This document shows positions 1-11,030 of a stretch of DNA of 64,000 nucleotides, piece after piece. The notes under the pieces were generated by a model. The model saw nothing but the letters and a program-made list of their open reading frames with translations. It had not been told where the DNA came from and did no database searches. The translations under genes and the position numbers were made by a program. Source of the stretch: Lucinisca nassula (taxonomy: Eukaryota > Mollusca > Bivalvia > Lucinida > Lucinidae); the NCBI GenBank assembly GCA_963580285.1, contig OY757012.1, positions 164,722,652 to 164,786,651 of the forward strand, in the 5' to 3' direction. Positions within the stretch are counted from its first letter, which is position 1. Every line of letters starts with the position of its first letter.

Positions 1-395
1 CTCCTAGATGTACTTACATTTACTCTGCAGGTACCTTGACCTGTTGACCTTGACCTATATTTTACGCTCCAGTGACTGACATATTTTACGTCGAAGTTCC
101 AGATCTCCTCAAATAAAAGGCCTACAACCATCAAATCTTGCATAATGCTACTCCTAGTTGTACTGACTCTGCAGGTACCTTGACCTGATGACCTTGTCCT
201 ATATTTTACACTCCAGTGACTTTGACACAATTTACGTCAATGTTCCAGATCTTCTCAAATAAAATTCCTGCAACCACCAAATCTTGCATAGTGCTTCTCC
301 GAGATGTACTGACTGTGCAAGTACCTTGACTTGGTTACCTTGACCTATTTTTGCACTCCATTGACTTTTACACATTTTAGGTTGATATTCTAGGC
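1..395. repeat. Tandem repeat, about 148-bp unit, three copies
   Basis: The segment recurs at about 1, 151 and 296. Each unit carries 'gatgtact...tgcaggtaccttgacc', a 'ccttgacctatattttac' block and 'cagatct(c/t)ctcaaataaaa'. It resembles the inner monomers of pearl-like elements. Its left end is cut by the window start. Confidence 0.8.
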
Positions 396-402
396 CACAG
401 AA

Positions 403-556
403 GCCTCCGTGGTGTAGTGGTTACTATACTCACCATGTAAACCAGGCATCGCAGGATCGATCCCTGGCTTCTCCAAACTTTCGGATGAGTCTTTAAACCG
501 AGGTCCTGTCTCCGTATGACCTTAGCTGTTGGTGGGAAGTAAAACTCAAACACTCG
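403..556 (+). mobile_element. tRNA-headed SINE (family C)
   Basis: It begins GCCTCCGTGGTGTAGTGGTTA, with a box-A-like GTGTAGTGGTTA and a box-B-like GGATCGATCC. The tRNA-unrelated tail carries GAGTCTTTAAACCGAGGTCC and GACCTTAGCTGTTGGTGGG. The same body recurs on the minus strand at 10806-10933 and 52407-52502, and split at 37131-37690. Confidence 0.8.
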
Positions 557-575
557 CATTCTAGGCCTATCTGTC

Positions 576-1020
576 ACATTGGATCATTACGGCAATTATT
601 TTTATAAATTATTTCAAAAACGACTGATCGAACCGGTTTGCAAACAATGCAAGCATTGATCAGATGTCACATTCTTATGGCATCTGATTTGGGCCTGCTC
701 CATTTACCAGTGTCTCATGTGGGGGATTCTCAAATTAAATTATACAAAGTTAATGCTATACAGTACTTGGGTAATTTGTCCCATCATTTGAATACCTTTT
801 CTTTGTTATGAATAAGCCAGCCTATGAGAAACATGATTACTGAAAGCATGTACATACACAGTAAAGTTCCTACATGTATATTAAGACCACTTTTGAGACT
901 GTTCAAAAGTGGTCTTGATCACCACTTTTGAACAGTCCGAAAGGTGATCCATGATCAGAGGACATAGTGTACAGAAAACTAAGCTTTTTAAATTTTTTTT
1001 ATTTTTTTTTCAAAAATTAG
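576..1020. other. Non-coding stretch with a short perfect hairpin
   Basis: No gene was seen. Positions 640-710 hold a decayed copy of the 'GCAAACAGTG...TGATCAGATG' hairpin repeat. Positions 898-936 form an inverted repeat with 16-bp arms (ACTGTTCAAAAGTGGT and its complement) around a 7-base centre. Confidence 0.6.
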
Positions 1021-1027
1021 CATTGAT

Positions 1028-1084
1028 GTTGTGGGTATTCATTTGAGCCGCCTCAATGAGGTGGCTCAAATGGATATCCACAAC
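1028..1084. repeat. Inverted repeat of the GTGGGTACTCGTTAGAACCG family
   Basis: The arms pair GTTGTGGGTATTCATTTGAG with their near-complement around GCCGCCTC-AAT-GAGGTGGC. It is one of several related hairpins in the window (see 10086-10139, 11167-11241, 20627-20692, 27345-27410). A few arm mismatches remain. Confidence 0.8.
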
Positions 1085-1169
1085 ATACTAAGGTTTATTT
1101 GGTGAAATAAGGAAAATTATCCTTCAGTAATCACCAAATACACACCTAACCTGTTGCTATGTATACTTC

Positions 1170-1457
1170 ATATCAACTAAAGTGATCAGGAGGACGTAAA
1201 TTCGATACCTGCCGGGGTCAGCAACATTCTTTCGTGGAGATTGATCATGAAATCTTTTCTATGGTCATTCTCTCCCTTCTGCTGATTCAAGAAGGGCAGT
1301 TGTTAGTTTCTGGCGGAAGGATGTGCACTGTACTTGTTCACCACTTATGTATGATCCTGTCCAGGAAATGTGTGGATAAATAAATTGACTGGCTCAAAAA
1401 TAACCTAAATAGTGTTGAATGGGCTGTTAAACCCCAATTCAAACAAACGAACAAAGC
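1170..1457 (+). mobile_element. tRNA-derived SINE (family B), 5'-truncated
   Basis: It contains the box-B-like ATTCGATACC, the body 'caacattctttcgtggagattgatcatgaaatctttt' in outline, 'ttcaagaagggcagttg', and the tail GGGCTGTTAAACCCCAA followed by CAAACAAACG. The same family is at 10340-10655, 19645-19956, 27121-27700 and 62050-62308. The A-box end is degraded. Confidence 0.75.
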
Positions 1458-1535
1458 AGTCTGTTGAAACAGAAGCTAAATTTATTCAGGTGAATCTGTT
1501 CACCATAAAATGTTATATACATGTACATTCAAACT

Positions 1536-1740
1536 TCAAGGGCTCAAAACACCTTTGGGACCACGAAAATCTGTTCGAGATGGTTAGTTTGAGTCACTGA
1601 GGTTACTGCCAGGAGGTATAACAGGGTTAATTTTGGGAAATCTTTTCGATGTTCTATAATCAAAATGCCGAAAGCTTCATCAGCTCTCCAATGCTTTGGG
1701 CTCACCGTATAGGATACAGTCAATTTGGGCCATTTTAACA
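1536..1740 (+). mobile_element. Decayed MITE related to the element at 11031-11376
   Basis: It shares 'caccttt gggacc...gaaaatctgttcgaga', the 'cactgaggttactg' block and 'atcttttcg(a/g)tgttctataat' with the 11-kb copy. The right terminus is not recognisable. Confidence 0.6.
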
Positions 1741-2437
1741 TGCATTTCTGACAGAACTTGAAGCTCCTGTGATCGAGCTTATTACATGTATTTAGTCCCT
1801 AGGAAATTCTTAGCAAAGTTATTTAGGGATTATATAAAAGACAGATTTTCCTATTTTATCAGGATTTCGTTTTCCATCCGATTTTTCATCCAGTCATCAA
1901 CATTTGTGTTACCTTATGCCCCGGTCCCACAGACTTTGCGATGCGACCTCTCTGCAACTGATTTCATTGCAACTGGCCCGCGACCTTTGCAACTGTTGCA
2001 ACTAAATTTGCTCCGTAAATGTGATCGCCGACTAGTCGGTGACTGGTCGCGGAACAATCGGCGATTAATGTTGCCTAAAGTCGGCGATTGATCAGCGACT
2101 TGTCGCCGAAGAATCGCCGTATGATTGGCGACTGACTTGCAACAAGTGAAACATAATAGGGGACTAGTCGGCGACTCTTCAGAGACTGGATAAAACCGAT
2201 TGGTGACTTGTTGGAGACTTTTGCATTTTTTTTGACACAGACAAAAATAAACTAAATTTTCCACTGCTGAGAGTCTTCTCTGGGCTGCTGCAAGTCCTCG
2301 TCATCCATATTGGTGTCCGAGCCTTGCTTCCCGTTTTTTTCGGCGGCGCCGTCGTTTTCTTTTGCCCACCTCCCTTTGAACCATGTTGCCTCTTTGAAAG
2401 CTGTTGTCGAAATGATGCTAAGATGTTGACAGTTTTT

Positions 2438-4824
2438 AGCTCACCAGAGCCGAAGGCTCTGGGGGAGCTTATAGGATAGGCAGTTGTCCGGCGTCGTCGT
2501 CGTCGTCTGACGTCAACACTTTCAAACATCTTCTTCTCTGAAGCCACTGGACCGATTCAGCCCAAATTTTATCTGTAGCATCCTTGGGCTGGGGGATTGA
2601 AAGTTTGTGTTTTTTATGAAAATCGGCCCATTAGTTTGGTTGCTATGGCAACTTAGAGTTTCCATAGACTTATGATGGGGAAAATTGAAAAATGGCATTT
2701 ACTGCCAAGTCATTGCAGATATTTGGACAAAACTTTTATAGAAATGTTTATTGAGTAAAATTCTTTCAGCCATATGCTTTTATGCCAACCTGAGGGTCCC
2801 CCAGGTTGTGCCGGGGCCATGCCCCCCCCACCACTTCATAAAAGGCCATATATCTCAGAAACCATTCAGATCCCGACCCCTAAACCATATATATTCTTGT
2901 TCCTATTGATAAGACGCATTTAGTAACACCAACCTTGGGGTCCTCGGGGAAGTGCCGAGGTCATGCCCCACCCCCTCCACTTAATAAAAGGCCCAATATC
3001 TCGGAAACCATTCAGATCCCCACCCCTAAACCATATATATTCTTGTTCCTTATGATAAGACCCATTCAGTGACATCAACCTGGGAGTCCCCTGGATGCGC
3101 CTGGGCCATGCCCCACCCCCTCCATTTCATAAAAGGCCCAATATCTCGTAAACCTTACAGATCCCCGCCCCTAAACCATATATATGCATGCTTCTTATGA
3201 TAAGACACATTCATTGACACCAACCTGGGGGTCCTCAGAGATGCGCTGGGGCCTTGCCCCACCCCTCCACTTCACAAAAGGCCATATATCTCAGAAACTG
3301 TTCAGATCCCCACCCCTAAACCATATATATTCTTGTTCCTATTGATAAGACGCATTCAGTAACACCAACCTGGGGGTCGTCAGGGATGCGCACAGGTCAG
3401 GCCCCACCCCCTCAACTTTATAAAAGGCCCAATATCTCGGAAACCATTCAGATTCCCACCCCTAAACCATATATATTCTTGTTCCTTTTGATAAGACCCA
3501 TTCAGTGACATCAACCTGGGAGTCCCCTGGATGCACCGGCGCCATGCCCCATCCCCTCCATTTGATAAAAGGCCCAATATCTCGGAAACCTTACAGATCC
3601 CCGCCCATAAACCATATATATGGTTGCTTCTTATGATAAGAAACATTCATTGACACCAACCTGGGGGTCCTCAGAGACGCGCTGGGGCCTTGCCCCACCC
3701 CTCCTCTTCAAAAAAGGCCATATATTTCAGAAACTGTTCAGATCCCCACCCCTAAACCATATATATTCTTGTTCATTATGATAAGACGCATTCAGTAACA
3801 CCAACCTGGGGGTTCCCAGGGATATGCTGGGGTCATGCCCCACCCCCTCCATTTCATAATATCACAATATCTCGGAAACCCTACAGATGGCCACCCCTTA
3901 ACCATATATAGTCTTGTTCCTTATGATAAGACACATTCATTGACACCAACCTGGGAGTCTCCCTGGGCCTTGCCCCACCCCTCCACTTCACATAAGGCCT
4001 TATATTTCAGAGAATGTTCTTAGCCCCATCCTAAACCATATATATTCATCTTTCTTATGATAAGACGCATTCAGTGACACCAGCTTGGGAGTCCCTGGGG
4101 CACGCCCAGGCCATGCCACACCGCTTTACTTCATTAAAAGCCATATATATCAGAAATATTTCAGATCCCCACCCCTAAACCATATACTTGTTCCTTATGA
4201 TAAGACTCGTTCAATCACACCAACCTAGAGGTCTCTTTGTGCTGAGGCAATGTGCCCCGCCCTTCCATTTCATAAAAGGCTTTATATTTCAGAAACCATT
4301 CAAATCCCCACCCCATAATCATATATGTTCTTGTTCCTTATTATTAGCACACCTACTGTAGCGGGGTCCGCAGGGGCCATTCCTATTTCATAAAAGGGCC
4401 TCAAATCTCTGAAACCGGTCAGATTCCCAGCACTGAACCATATATATACTTGGTCCTTATGATAAGACACATTTAGGGACAACAGTTTGGGCTTTCCTGG
4501 GATCAGCAGGGCATGCCCCAACCCCTCAACTGTTAAAGAGGCCTTACAGATCCCCACTGCTAAACCATATATATTTTTGTTTCTTATGATAAGACGCATT
4601 TAGTGATACCAACCAGGGCTCCATTGGGTCCATGCCCCACCCCCTCTACTTCATAAAAGGCCTAACTTTTCAGATGCTGAGTCCACATGGGTGCTCATTT
4701 GGACATGGGGGTTCATTTGGTGGATTAAAATGATATCATGTTAAAATACATGGCTGCCATTGGGCAGGATGGGCAGTGCCCACCTGAGCTCTGGTGAGCA
4801 TAGTGGCCCATGGGCCTCTTGTTT
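2438..4824 (+). mobile_element. Pearl-like array element
   Basis: It starts with a short terminal hairpin (GAGCCGAAGGCTC) after AGCTCACCA, followed by 'ggcgtcgtcgtcgtcgtc', a leader with 'tctctgaagccactggaccgatt', and a tandem array. It ends at 'gagctctggtgagca...ggcccatgggcctcttgttt'. The same head and tail styles border the elements at 12247-13890 (inverted), 14090-19508 and 55171-58588. Structure-only elements of this kind with inner satellites are known from bivalves. No protein is encoded. Confidence 0.7.
2791..4640 (+). repeat. 145-bp satellite inside the pearl-like element, trimeric higher-order pattern
   Basis: A block ending AAACCATATATATTCTTG recurs near 2883, 3031, 3174, 3319, 3464, 3609, 3754 and 3898. 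Variants repeat every third unit (offsets of about 435-436), so the array is partly a trimer of 145-bp monomers. It decays after about 4150. Confidence 0.85.
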
Positions 4825-5393
4825 ATTGTAGTTGGCGCTATAATCATTCGGTGGTTTTTAACACCTTTCTACAGCTCGTTGGTGACCAGTTGCAGATCAA
4901 TCGCCGACTTATCAGTGATCAATCTCCGATCGATCGCCGAACAGTTGCTGACCAATCGCCAATAGGTCGTGGATCGATCGCGGATCAGTCGGCGATCAGT
5001 CTGCGACCAGTCTCCGATAAGTTGCAATAAGGTTGCTAGAATTTACAACCAAATTTGCATAAATTCGGTCAGGGATCGATCAGTGACTGTTCAGCTATCG
5101 ATCGGAGATTGGTTTGCGACGTCTAGAAAACCATTGCAACTAGTCTGCGATCAAAATCAGTCGCAGCCAGTCTTTTATGCACAAAAGATGATCGGCGACT
5201 AAATTTGATCGGCGACCTACCCGCGACCTTGCTGCAACCTTTATAAAACCTCTCTGTGACTTCTGCAACCGCTCCGCAATTGCATTTTTTTTAGTCGTGG
5301 AGAGGTTGCATTGTGGTCGCAAGCTCTGTGGGACCAGGCCTTTAGTATCAACCACATTGTTCAAATCCAAAGGTGTAAGAGACATTGAAAAAA

Positions 5394-5756
5394 GTAGAAG
5401 TAAAACCAAGATCAGGAATCGATACAATTAACTTACTCCACCCATCAAAGACACCAAAGGGAAAGAAACACAAACATGAAGCGACCAGACCATAATGGAA
5501 ACCTAAACAAAGGAAGGCCATAAGGACAGTTACTTTCCCACGAAATGGCCGAATGGCCATCCAAAATAAAAAGACACAAGTGATACACACAGTAAGTAAC
5601 AAACAACAACATAAATAAACCGCCACAGAAGAACTGCCTTGGAACAGTCAGTGGAAAGAGTTCCACTGGGGGGCATAAATCGATTTTACGTGGCCACAAT
5701 CCTCGCCCTTTCTTCCATTGCGATTAAGACAAATAATTTGTGCAGTCTGCATGAAA
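5394..5756 (-). mobile_element. 3' fragment of the RT retroelement
   Basis: Its minus strand matches the region after the RT ORF at about 39590-39950 (cgaggattgtggcc, 'aaatcgatttaag', 'ttccaaggcgg', 'tttccctttggtg', 'cctgatc'). It is a 5'-truncated copy lacking any RT coding sequence. Confidence 0.75.
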
Positions 5757-6230
5757 ACCTGTTCACGTTTTTTGATAGCTTCTTTACTGTCAAACATGAA
5801 GTTTGACTGTAGTTTTTAAGGAATTGACTAGAAAACACAACTGAAAAGATCTGATATAATAATATAATGTAGTTCATACTTAATATCTATGTAATATTTG
5901 TTTTGAAAGACATGGGGAAAAATATTTACTTTCTTTGAGAAAAGATACATCCATTTGTTCCCTTATCATTATTTATAGAATTGTGTTCCATCTGGCATAT
6001 CGTAATGATCCTTCGTATTGGGACAGATAGGCCTAAGCAAACAGTAAAGATGCAGATCAGACGGCTCCTGAAGGAACTGTCTGATCACTGATCAGGGTCT
6101 GCATTGTTTGCCATTCCATCTATACTTTTTGGACTCTTGACTGGAGTCTGAAACAAATATCAAAATTATAGGTCCTTAAGGTGTCCCAATTTTTATGATT
6201 TTTTACGGTTGTATGTAAAGGTTTGTATAC
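5757..6230. other. Non-coding stretch with one hairpin-family copy
   Basis: No gene was seen. Positions 6037-6111 hold an imperfect inverted repeat (gcaaacagta...tgcagatcagac / gtctgat...ggtctgcattgtttgc), a member of the GCAAACAGTGTAGATC hairpin family. The rest looks unique and A+T-rich. Confidence 0.55.
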
Positions 6231-6310
6231 CCTTGTCCTGCTGAACTACGATAACTGCTACCTTGATAAACAGTGTAGATCCAGATCAGACGGCTTTGAT
6301 AACAATGTAG

Positions 6311-6592
6311 CTCCCCCATCCATTGGGCTTTGGGAAACAGATGTGCTGCATGGTGCTTCCATGCAGAGCTGAAACAGGCTGAACTTTTGAGTACTGGTAA
6401 ACTGCTTAGGTCTAAGCCTGCCCAGGAAAAGTGATGTGAGTTAGACCATCCATTAAACCCTAGAGGTTTCTTCGAGCAGTAGGGCTTGACATGACATTTC
6501 ATCTCTCAAAATTGAAAGCAATGTTTCCAAAATGACATACCTTAGTATTGATGGGGATGTAAAACATCAACAAAAACAAACAAACACTGTCA
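6311..6592 (+). mobile_element. SINE of the GGGGCTTGAAG family (family M)
   Basis: A diverged copy with 'gctgcatggtgcttccatgcagagctg', 'gtactggtaaactgctta', 'aggtctaagcctgcccagg' and the tail block 'gttt ccaaaatgac...ttgatggggatgt', ending CAAACAAACA. Better copies are at 15599-15903 and 54413-54708. Confidence 0.75.
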
Positions 6593-7911
6593 GTCAATAA
6601 TGGACTTTGAACAAATAGATGGTACACCACAACCTCTTTATAACACTATTGATGGGGTCCGCAGCAGAAACCCTGTTAGTTAAACAACCGTGTTATATCC
6701 AAACAAAAATGTATAGATTATATAGAAAAATGACCATAATCTATACATTTTTGGGTTCCATCTTGAAACCGTGTTATATCCAAAACCGTGTTATAATGAA
6801 CCATGTTATAAATGTTGCAAATGCAAAAGCTACTCACATTTTTTTCAGCAAAAATATTAGTGTTACTGTCAGTATTTAATGATCAAAGTTTTAATGGTAC
6901 ATTATCTAACGACAACATTGTTGGTTTTGAAAAACTCGGCCTAAATCAGCTTTATCAACAAGAGTGTTATCCACTTGTTCACACTAGGACTTGTTTGATG
7001 GATCACATTGATCCAGTACATCACACTGCGGTAACAAAAGTCTCCAAGTTTGTTCTCTAGTGTGAACATATCGTAAAAATCTTAAAAATTCAGACACCTT
7101 GAGGATTTGATATATTCCCCTAAAAGTTTACCAAGTTTGTTTTGCGATCCAGAAATGAGTTAAAAAAGTGGAGACAGAATGGCAACCAGTGTAGACCCTG
7201 ATCAGACAGCTCCTTTAGAATTGTCTGCACTGTTTGCTTAGGCCTGTCTGTCCCAATACTTAGGATCATTAGGGTAATTTGGATCTGTTTGATTCAGATT
7301 AACTTGGCTCATGTGGCTGGAACTTAAAGTGAATGACCACCATTTTTTTTCTCAGGTCCATTTTACAATAACACCATTGAGGAATGATAAAATCATATTC
7401 CTCTCCTAAACTGTTGCTCTAATTAATTGTAATGGCTCATTAAAGTTGTTGATAGGGTCTCAGACATTTTTACAGACTATATCTCCTGCAGTGACCTCAA
7501 GGAAACTGTTCAATTCATGTTCTGACAGCTAACTTTAGCAGCTGAGGATTTTAGAGGGAAAGTGAACTTGAAAATTATAAAAATGCCTTCTTGTTAGGCC
7601 AAATACTGGACAAAGAATTAGCTGTTTTGCTATCTCTGACCCTTAGAAAAATAGAGAGTTATGTAAAAAAAAAAATGGATTCATAATCTTGGAACAGAGA
7701 ATACTAACATCAAGACTTTTATGCAAAGCATAACATTTGTGCCTAACATTTTGAAGCTAGCTGTTTTCAAGTGGACTTGAAAGTTTGTTGATTACTTGTT
7801 TCTTTTCTTTTCTTCATAAACTAATGCCTATCAGTATCATTTAACCAATCATTACGTTAACACGCCTTGACAATTTTAGGTAATATTTCATGGTATTTTG
7901 TGTTATTTTTC
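6593..7911. other. Non-coding stretch with decayed MITE pieces
   Basis: No supported gene. Positions 6622-6830 carry an inverted copy of the element at 9447-9906 (ACACCACAACCTCTTTATAAC, ACCGTGTTATATCCAA). Positions 7185-7250 hold another GCAAACAGTG-type hairpin remnant. Confidence 0.5.
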
Positions 7912-8140
7912 TTTACCCTTTTTGTACCAAATGGAATCTTCCTCCTTATATATACCAGGAGACCATTTCAAAATTTAGGGCTGTCAGGTTGTGTTTTCCT
8001 CAAAATTTATTAGGAAAATGGCTGAACATTTTGCAAACAGTGTAAGCCCTGATCAGATGCCGTGTTCTGTGGTGTCTGATCTGGGCCTGCACTATTTGCC
8101 AGGGTACCTCTTTTGGGTTTTCTGGTACTAAATGGGTTAA
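7912..8140. mobile_element. TTAA-flanked MITE (piggyBac-like ends)
   Basis: The left end is tttACCCTTTTTGTACC (TTAA mutated to TTTA) and the right end is GGTACTAAATGGG-TTAA. The inside has a conserved leader (aaatggaatcttcctccttatatata) and a hairpin cassette GCAAACAGTGTAAGCCCTGA...GGGCCTGCACTATTTGCC. It pairs with the better copy at 9504-9731. Confidence 0.75.
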
Positions 8141-8354
8141 TTTAGATTGAAGCATAGATTATGGGTACTCAATGAGGCGATTCTTTTGAGTTCCCATAAT
8201 TTATGTTTTCATTTTTGGATAAAGGCCTGGATTTTATGCAAACAGTGTACAGGATACAAGGTCTGTAATACAAAGTGATAAACTGTAGATCAGACAAGGA
8301 TTACAGAAAACAATTGTTTTGTAGGAAATGTAAGGTAGAACAGGCTTTGTTTGC

Positions 8355-8475
8355 TTGAATTCGTGTTTAACATTCCCATCACCACTATTTAGGGCATTTT
8401 GGAGATGCTGCTTCCAATTTTGTGGTATTTTACCCGACATTGAGATGAATGCCACCCAATGAAACCAATGGCACC
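8355..8475 (-). mobile_element. SINE family M, 3' fragment
   Basis: The minus-strand tail of family M: 'tttaacattcccatcaccac', 'ttttggagatgctgcttcca', 'ttttacccgacattgagatg' and 'cacccaatgaaaccaa'. No head is present. Confidence 0.65.
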
Positions 8476-8890
8476 AAACTCAGGAATACTGTCTTCAGAG
8501 TCTTCATTTTCATCCAAAGACATAATGAAGCCTGTTTGTTAGATCCTGAACTGACAGCCTATTTAAGGATTTTTGAGAATGCACCCTGATTAGAGAGCCT
8601 AATTACTTCTCCTTTAATATCTGCATAGAGAGACATGGAGCTTCAACGGTATCCATGAGATCAGGATTTTAGCAAGCATGTTGAACCCTGGGAAACATCT
8701 GGATTACCATGGGGCAAATATGGCCGCTGCCAGAAGGCTTCCCTGAAACCATTAAATGTTGATTTAATTACCTTAGCAGATTTCAATTGGTAATAATAGT
8801 CAGAGATTATTCATTACAGTAACTTTTTCTTGCAAATGAAGTAATTATATTTTAAAGGTGGTCATTCACTTTAACCCTCCAACTGCTTCG
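8476..8890. other. No feature seen
   Basis: Apparently unique non-coding sequence. I recognise no repeat, exon or RNA gene in it. Confidence 0.5.
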
Positions 8891-9102
8891 TTAACCCATT
8901 GTATGTTGGAAACCCCTAAAGGGGTACCTTGGCAAACAGTGCCAAGAACGCGGTGTCTGATCAGGGCCTGCACTGTTTGCTAACATAATTTTCCGTCAAA
9001 AATGAAATAAGAATGAAAAAATAGGCCTACCACCCCTTTTATGACAAATGGACTTGTCCAACATATAGCAATGGAAGAGTCCACCAGCATATAATGGGTT
9101 AA
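8891..9102. mobile_element. TTAA-flanked MITE, second subfamily
   Basis: TTAA (8891-8894) plus CCCATTGTATG at the left, and CATATAATGGG plus TTAA (9099-9102) at the right. The inside has a hairpin cassette around 'ggcaaacagtgcc...gtgtctgatcagggcctgcactgtttgc'. TTAA duplications and CCC-starting termini are the piggyBac hallmark. There is no ORF. Confidence 0.75.
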
Positions 9103-9228
9103 ATCCTAAGACAGATAACAATAATATTTCATGCAAATATTAAAGCTTGCCATTACATGTGAATTATCTGATGGCAGACAATTTAATGTGATGCCAGGCC
9201 TAATTATCAATGAAAAAATAAGGAAAAG

Positions 9229-9254
9229 AAAAAAAAAAAAAAAAAAAAAAAACA
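9229..9254. repeat. Poly-A run
   Basis: A near-uninterrupted A tract following 'aaggaaaag'. A simple repeat with no adjoining retroelement recognised. Confidence 0.8.
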
Positions 9255-9446
9255 TTTTGAAAATGCCGTCTGTTAGTCGTTACTAGCAGTCGAAGGGCTA
9301 ATTTGGATCAATTTGATTCACATCAACATGGTCCCTATACTGTGAATGCGACATGTTACCCATATCAACACATTTTGAGTGAATATGGCCCCAAAATCCA
9401 TCACTTACCACTGTGAACTGCAGGTCCAATAGACACAAAGGAAGTA

Positions 9447-9906
9447 CACTACAACTGCATTATAACATAGTTAATTAGAATATGGTTTTGGATATAACAC
9501 TGTTTAACCCTTTTTGTACCAAATGGAATTTTCCATCTTATATATAGTAGGAGTCCATTTCAAAATTTAGGGTGTCAGGTTGTGTTTTCTTCACAAACTA
9601 TTTGGAAATTGGGTGAAAATTTTGCAAACAGTGTAGGCCCTGATCAGATGCCGCATTCTGCAGCATCTAATCTGGGCCTGCACTGTTTGCTAGGGTACCC
9701 GTTTTGGGGATTCCAGTACAAAATGTGTTAATGATGGCTTCCAAAAACATGAAAAATGTATAGATCATGCAGGAAAATGTCCATAAATGGTGATTTTTCC
9801 ATATGCTCTATAGGTACAATTTTGTTTGGATATAACATGTTTTTTTAAAACTAACATTTCTTTCTGCTTTGGATCCAAACAATAGAGTTACAAAGAGGTT
9901 TTGGTG
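9447..9906. mobile_element. TA-flanked MITE (Tc1/mariner-like) carrying a nested MITE
   Basis: The ends CACTACAACTGCATTATAAC and GTTACAAAGAGGTTTTGGTG are inverted repeats flanked by TA (9445-9446, 9907-9908). A+T-rich inner blocks 'tggatataacac' and 'aaaatgtatagatca' match the inverted copy at 6622-6830. The TTAA MITE at 9504-9731 lies inside it. Confidence 0.6.
9504..9731. mobile_element. TTAA-flanked MITE, nested copy
   Basis: TTAA (9504-9507) with CCCTTTTTGTACC at the left and GTACAAAATGTG with TTAA (9728-9731) at the right. The central hairpin pairs GCAAACAGTGTAGGCCCTGA with GGGCCTGCACTGTTTGC. The boundary is supported because the flanks rejoin a separate element. Confidence 0.8.
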
Positions 9907-9974
9907 TATTGACTGGAATGGTCATAAAGAACACAGCTCTGTGTCAAAAGTGATCAGGGTTTCCACAACCACAC

Positions 9975-10240
9975 AATTACGATAACACACCCATGTGACA
10001 TAGAACATTTTTTCACATCTCATAAATGGCTACTTTTCTGAAGAAAATCCTTGATATTTTTCTTATTTATGATGCAAACATAAATTGTGTGTGCTCGTTA
10101 GAACCGCCTCAGTGAGGCCGTTCTAACGAGTACCCACAACCTATGTCTTGGAGCTGGAATAAGAAAAATAATGTATACCCCCAGTTTTCTCTGTGTAAAG
10201 TGGGGTTTAGGGGGTGTTCATTACACTGACTTGTTAACAT
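9975..10240 (+). mobile_element. Hairpin-bearing repeat element (family H)
   Basis: Leader 'aaaatccttgatatttttctta', then the central hairpin 10086-10139 (CTCGTTAGAACCGCCTC / GAGGCCGTTCTAACGAG), then 'gaataagaaaaataatgtatacccc' and a small CCCCAGTTTTCTCTGTGTAAAGTGGGG stem. It is colinear with 20515-20795 and 27235-27525. No coding potential. Confidence 0.75.
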
Positions 10241-10339
10241 GATGCGAATTGCTAAAAAGATGAATTATAATGATTGTACACAATATTGTATGACTTTTTG
10301 TACACCACTTTTACATATGGCACATTGTCAGTGGCTTCC

Positions 10340-10655
10340 TTCTTGCTTACCTAACTTGTCAGATGTGTATCTGACTGGTGATCAGCAGGTCATGGGTCTG
10401 ATACCTGCTGCCTCAGCAACATTCTTTCTTGAAGATTGATCATGTTATCTTTTTACAGTCATTTCCTCCCTTTTGCTGATTCAAGAAGGGCAGTTCTCAG
10501 TTTCTGACAAAAGATTGAGCACTGTACTTGTACTGATTAAATCACTTGTGTATAAACCAGCCCAGGAATAGTGTGGTTAGGTAAACTGACCAGCTCCAAA
10601 CGACCTAAATGGTGTTGACTGTGATGTTAATCTCAACAATGAAGAAATAAACAAA
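10340..10655 (+). mobile_element. tRNA-derived SINE (family B)
   Basis: Box-B-like GGTCTGATACC near 10396, then 'tcagcaacattctttcttgaagattgatcatg', 'gattcaagaagggcagtt' and the tail 'tgttgactgtgatgttaatctcaac'. Diverged, and the head is weak. Confidence 0.7.
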
Positions 10656-10691
10656 ACTGGCTTCTCCCTACATACAATCTTACCTGCAATT

Positions 10692-10757
10692 GGGTTTACT
10701 CTGAAAGGAAAGAATTTGCTCCTTGGGAGCAAATTCTTTCCTTTTCAGAGTAAACCT
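10692..10757. repeat. Near-perfect hairpin, about 30-bp arms
   Basis: GGTTTACTCTGAAAGGAAAG followed by AATTTGCTCC pairs with GGAGCAAATTCTTTCC and TTTTCAGAGTAAACC. A related stem is at about 19608-19970, where a SINE sits in its loop. Confidence 0.85.
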
Positions 10758-10805
10758 GCATTGACAAGATTAGCAAAACAGTTTTAAGAAGAGTTTCTTT
10801 CCTTG

Positions 10806-10933
10806 AGTGAGTGAGTGTTTGAGTTTTACGTCCCACCAACAGCTAAGGTCATATGGAGACGGGACCTCGATTTAAAGACTCATTCGAAAGTCTGGAGAAG
10901 CCCAGGATCGATCCACTACACCACGGAGGCTTC
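10806..10933 (-). mobile_element. tRNA-headed SINE (family C)
   Basis: Minus-strand copy: CCTCCGTGGTGTAGTGGATC head, then 'ctccagactttcgaatgag', 'tttaaatcgaggtccc' and 'gaccttagctgttggtggg'. It matches 403-556. Confidence 0.75.
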
Positions 10934-11030
10934 TAATTTCTTCCCTTGAAGTTGTATTGCTTCATCTTAATTGTCAACATGCTTAACATAATTATGGCTG
11001 ATTCATTATGAAAACATGCCTATACAAATA

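Larger units (their letters stand above)
1917..5341. mobile_element. TIR DNA element (Harbinger-like), split by a pearl-like insertion
   Basis: The left end (TGCCCCGGTCCCACAGA) and right end (TCTGTGGGACCAGGCCT) are inverted repeats extending about 40 bp. They are flanked by TTA on both sides (1914-1916 and 5342-5344). A 3-bp TTA/TAA duplication is typical of PIF/Harbinger elements, so that assignment is an inference. Both arms (1920-2230 and 4880-5310) are packed with short direct and inverted copies of GTCGGCGA / GATCGCCGAC, like subterminal transposase sites. The middle is replaced by the element at 2438-4824. No transposase was recognised. A basic minus-strand ORF remnant around 2220-2430 is of unknown origin. 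Confidence 0.65.

Noticed and set aside
2179..2547. 122-codon minus-strand ORF with a poly-Arg stretch
   Set aside because: The poly-Arg part is the gtcgtcgtcgtc head of a pearl-like element. The remainder (2220-2430) may be a transposon remnant, but nothing supports a gene.
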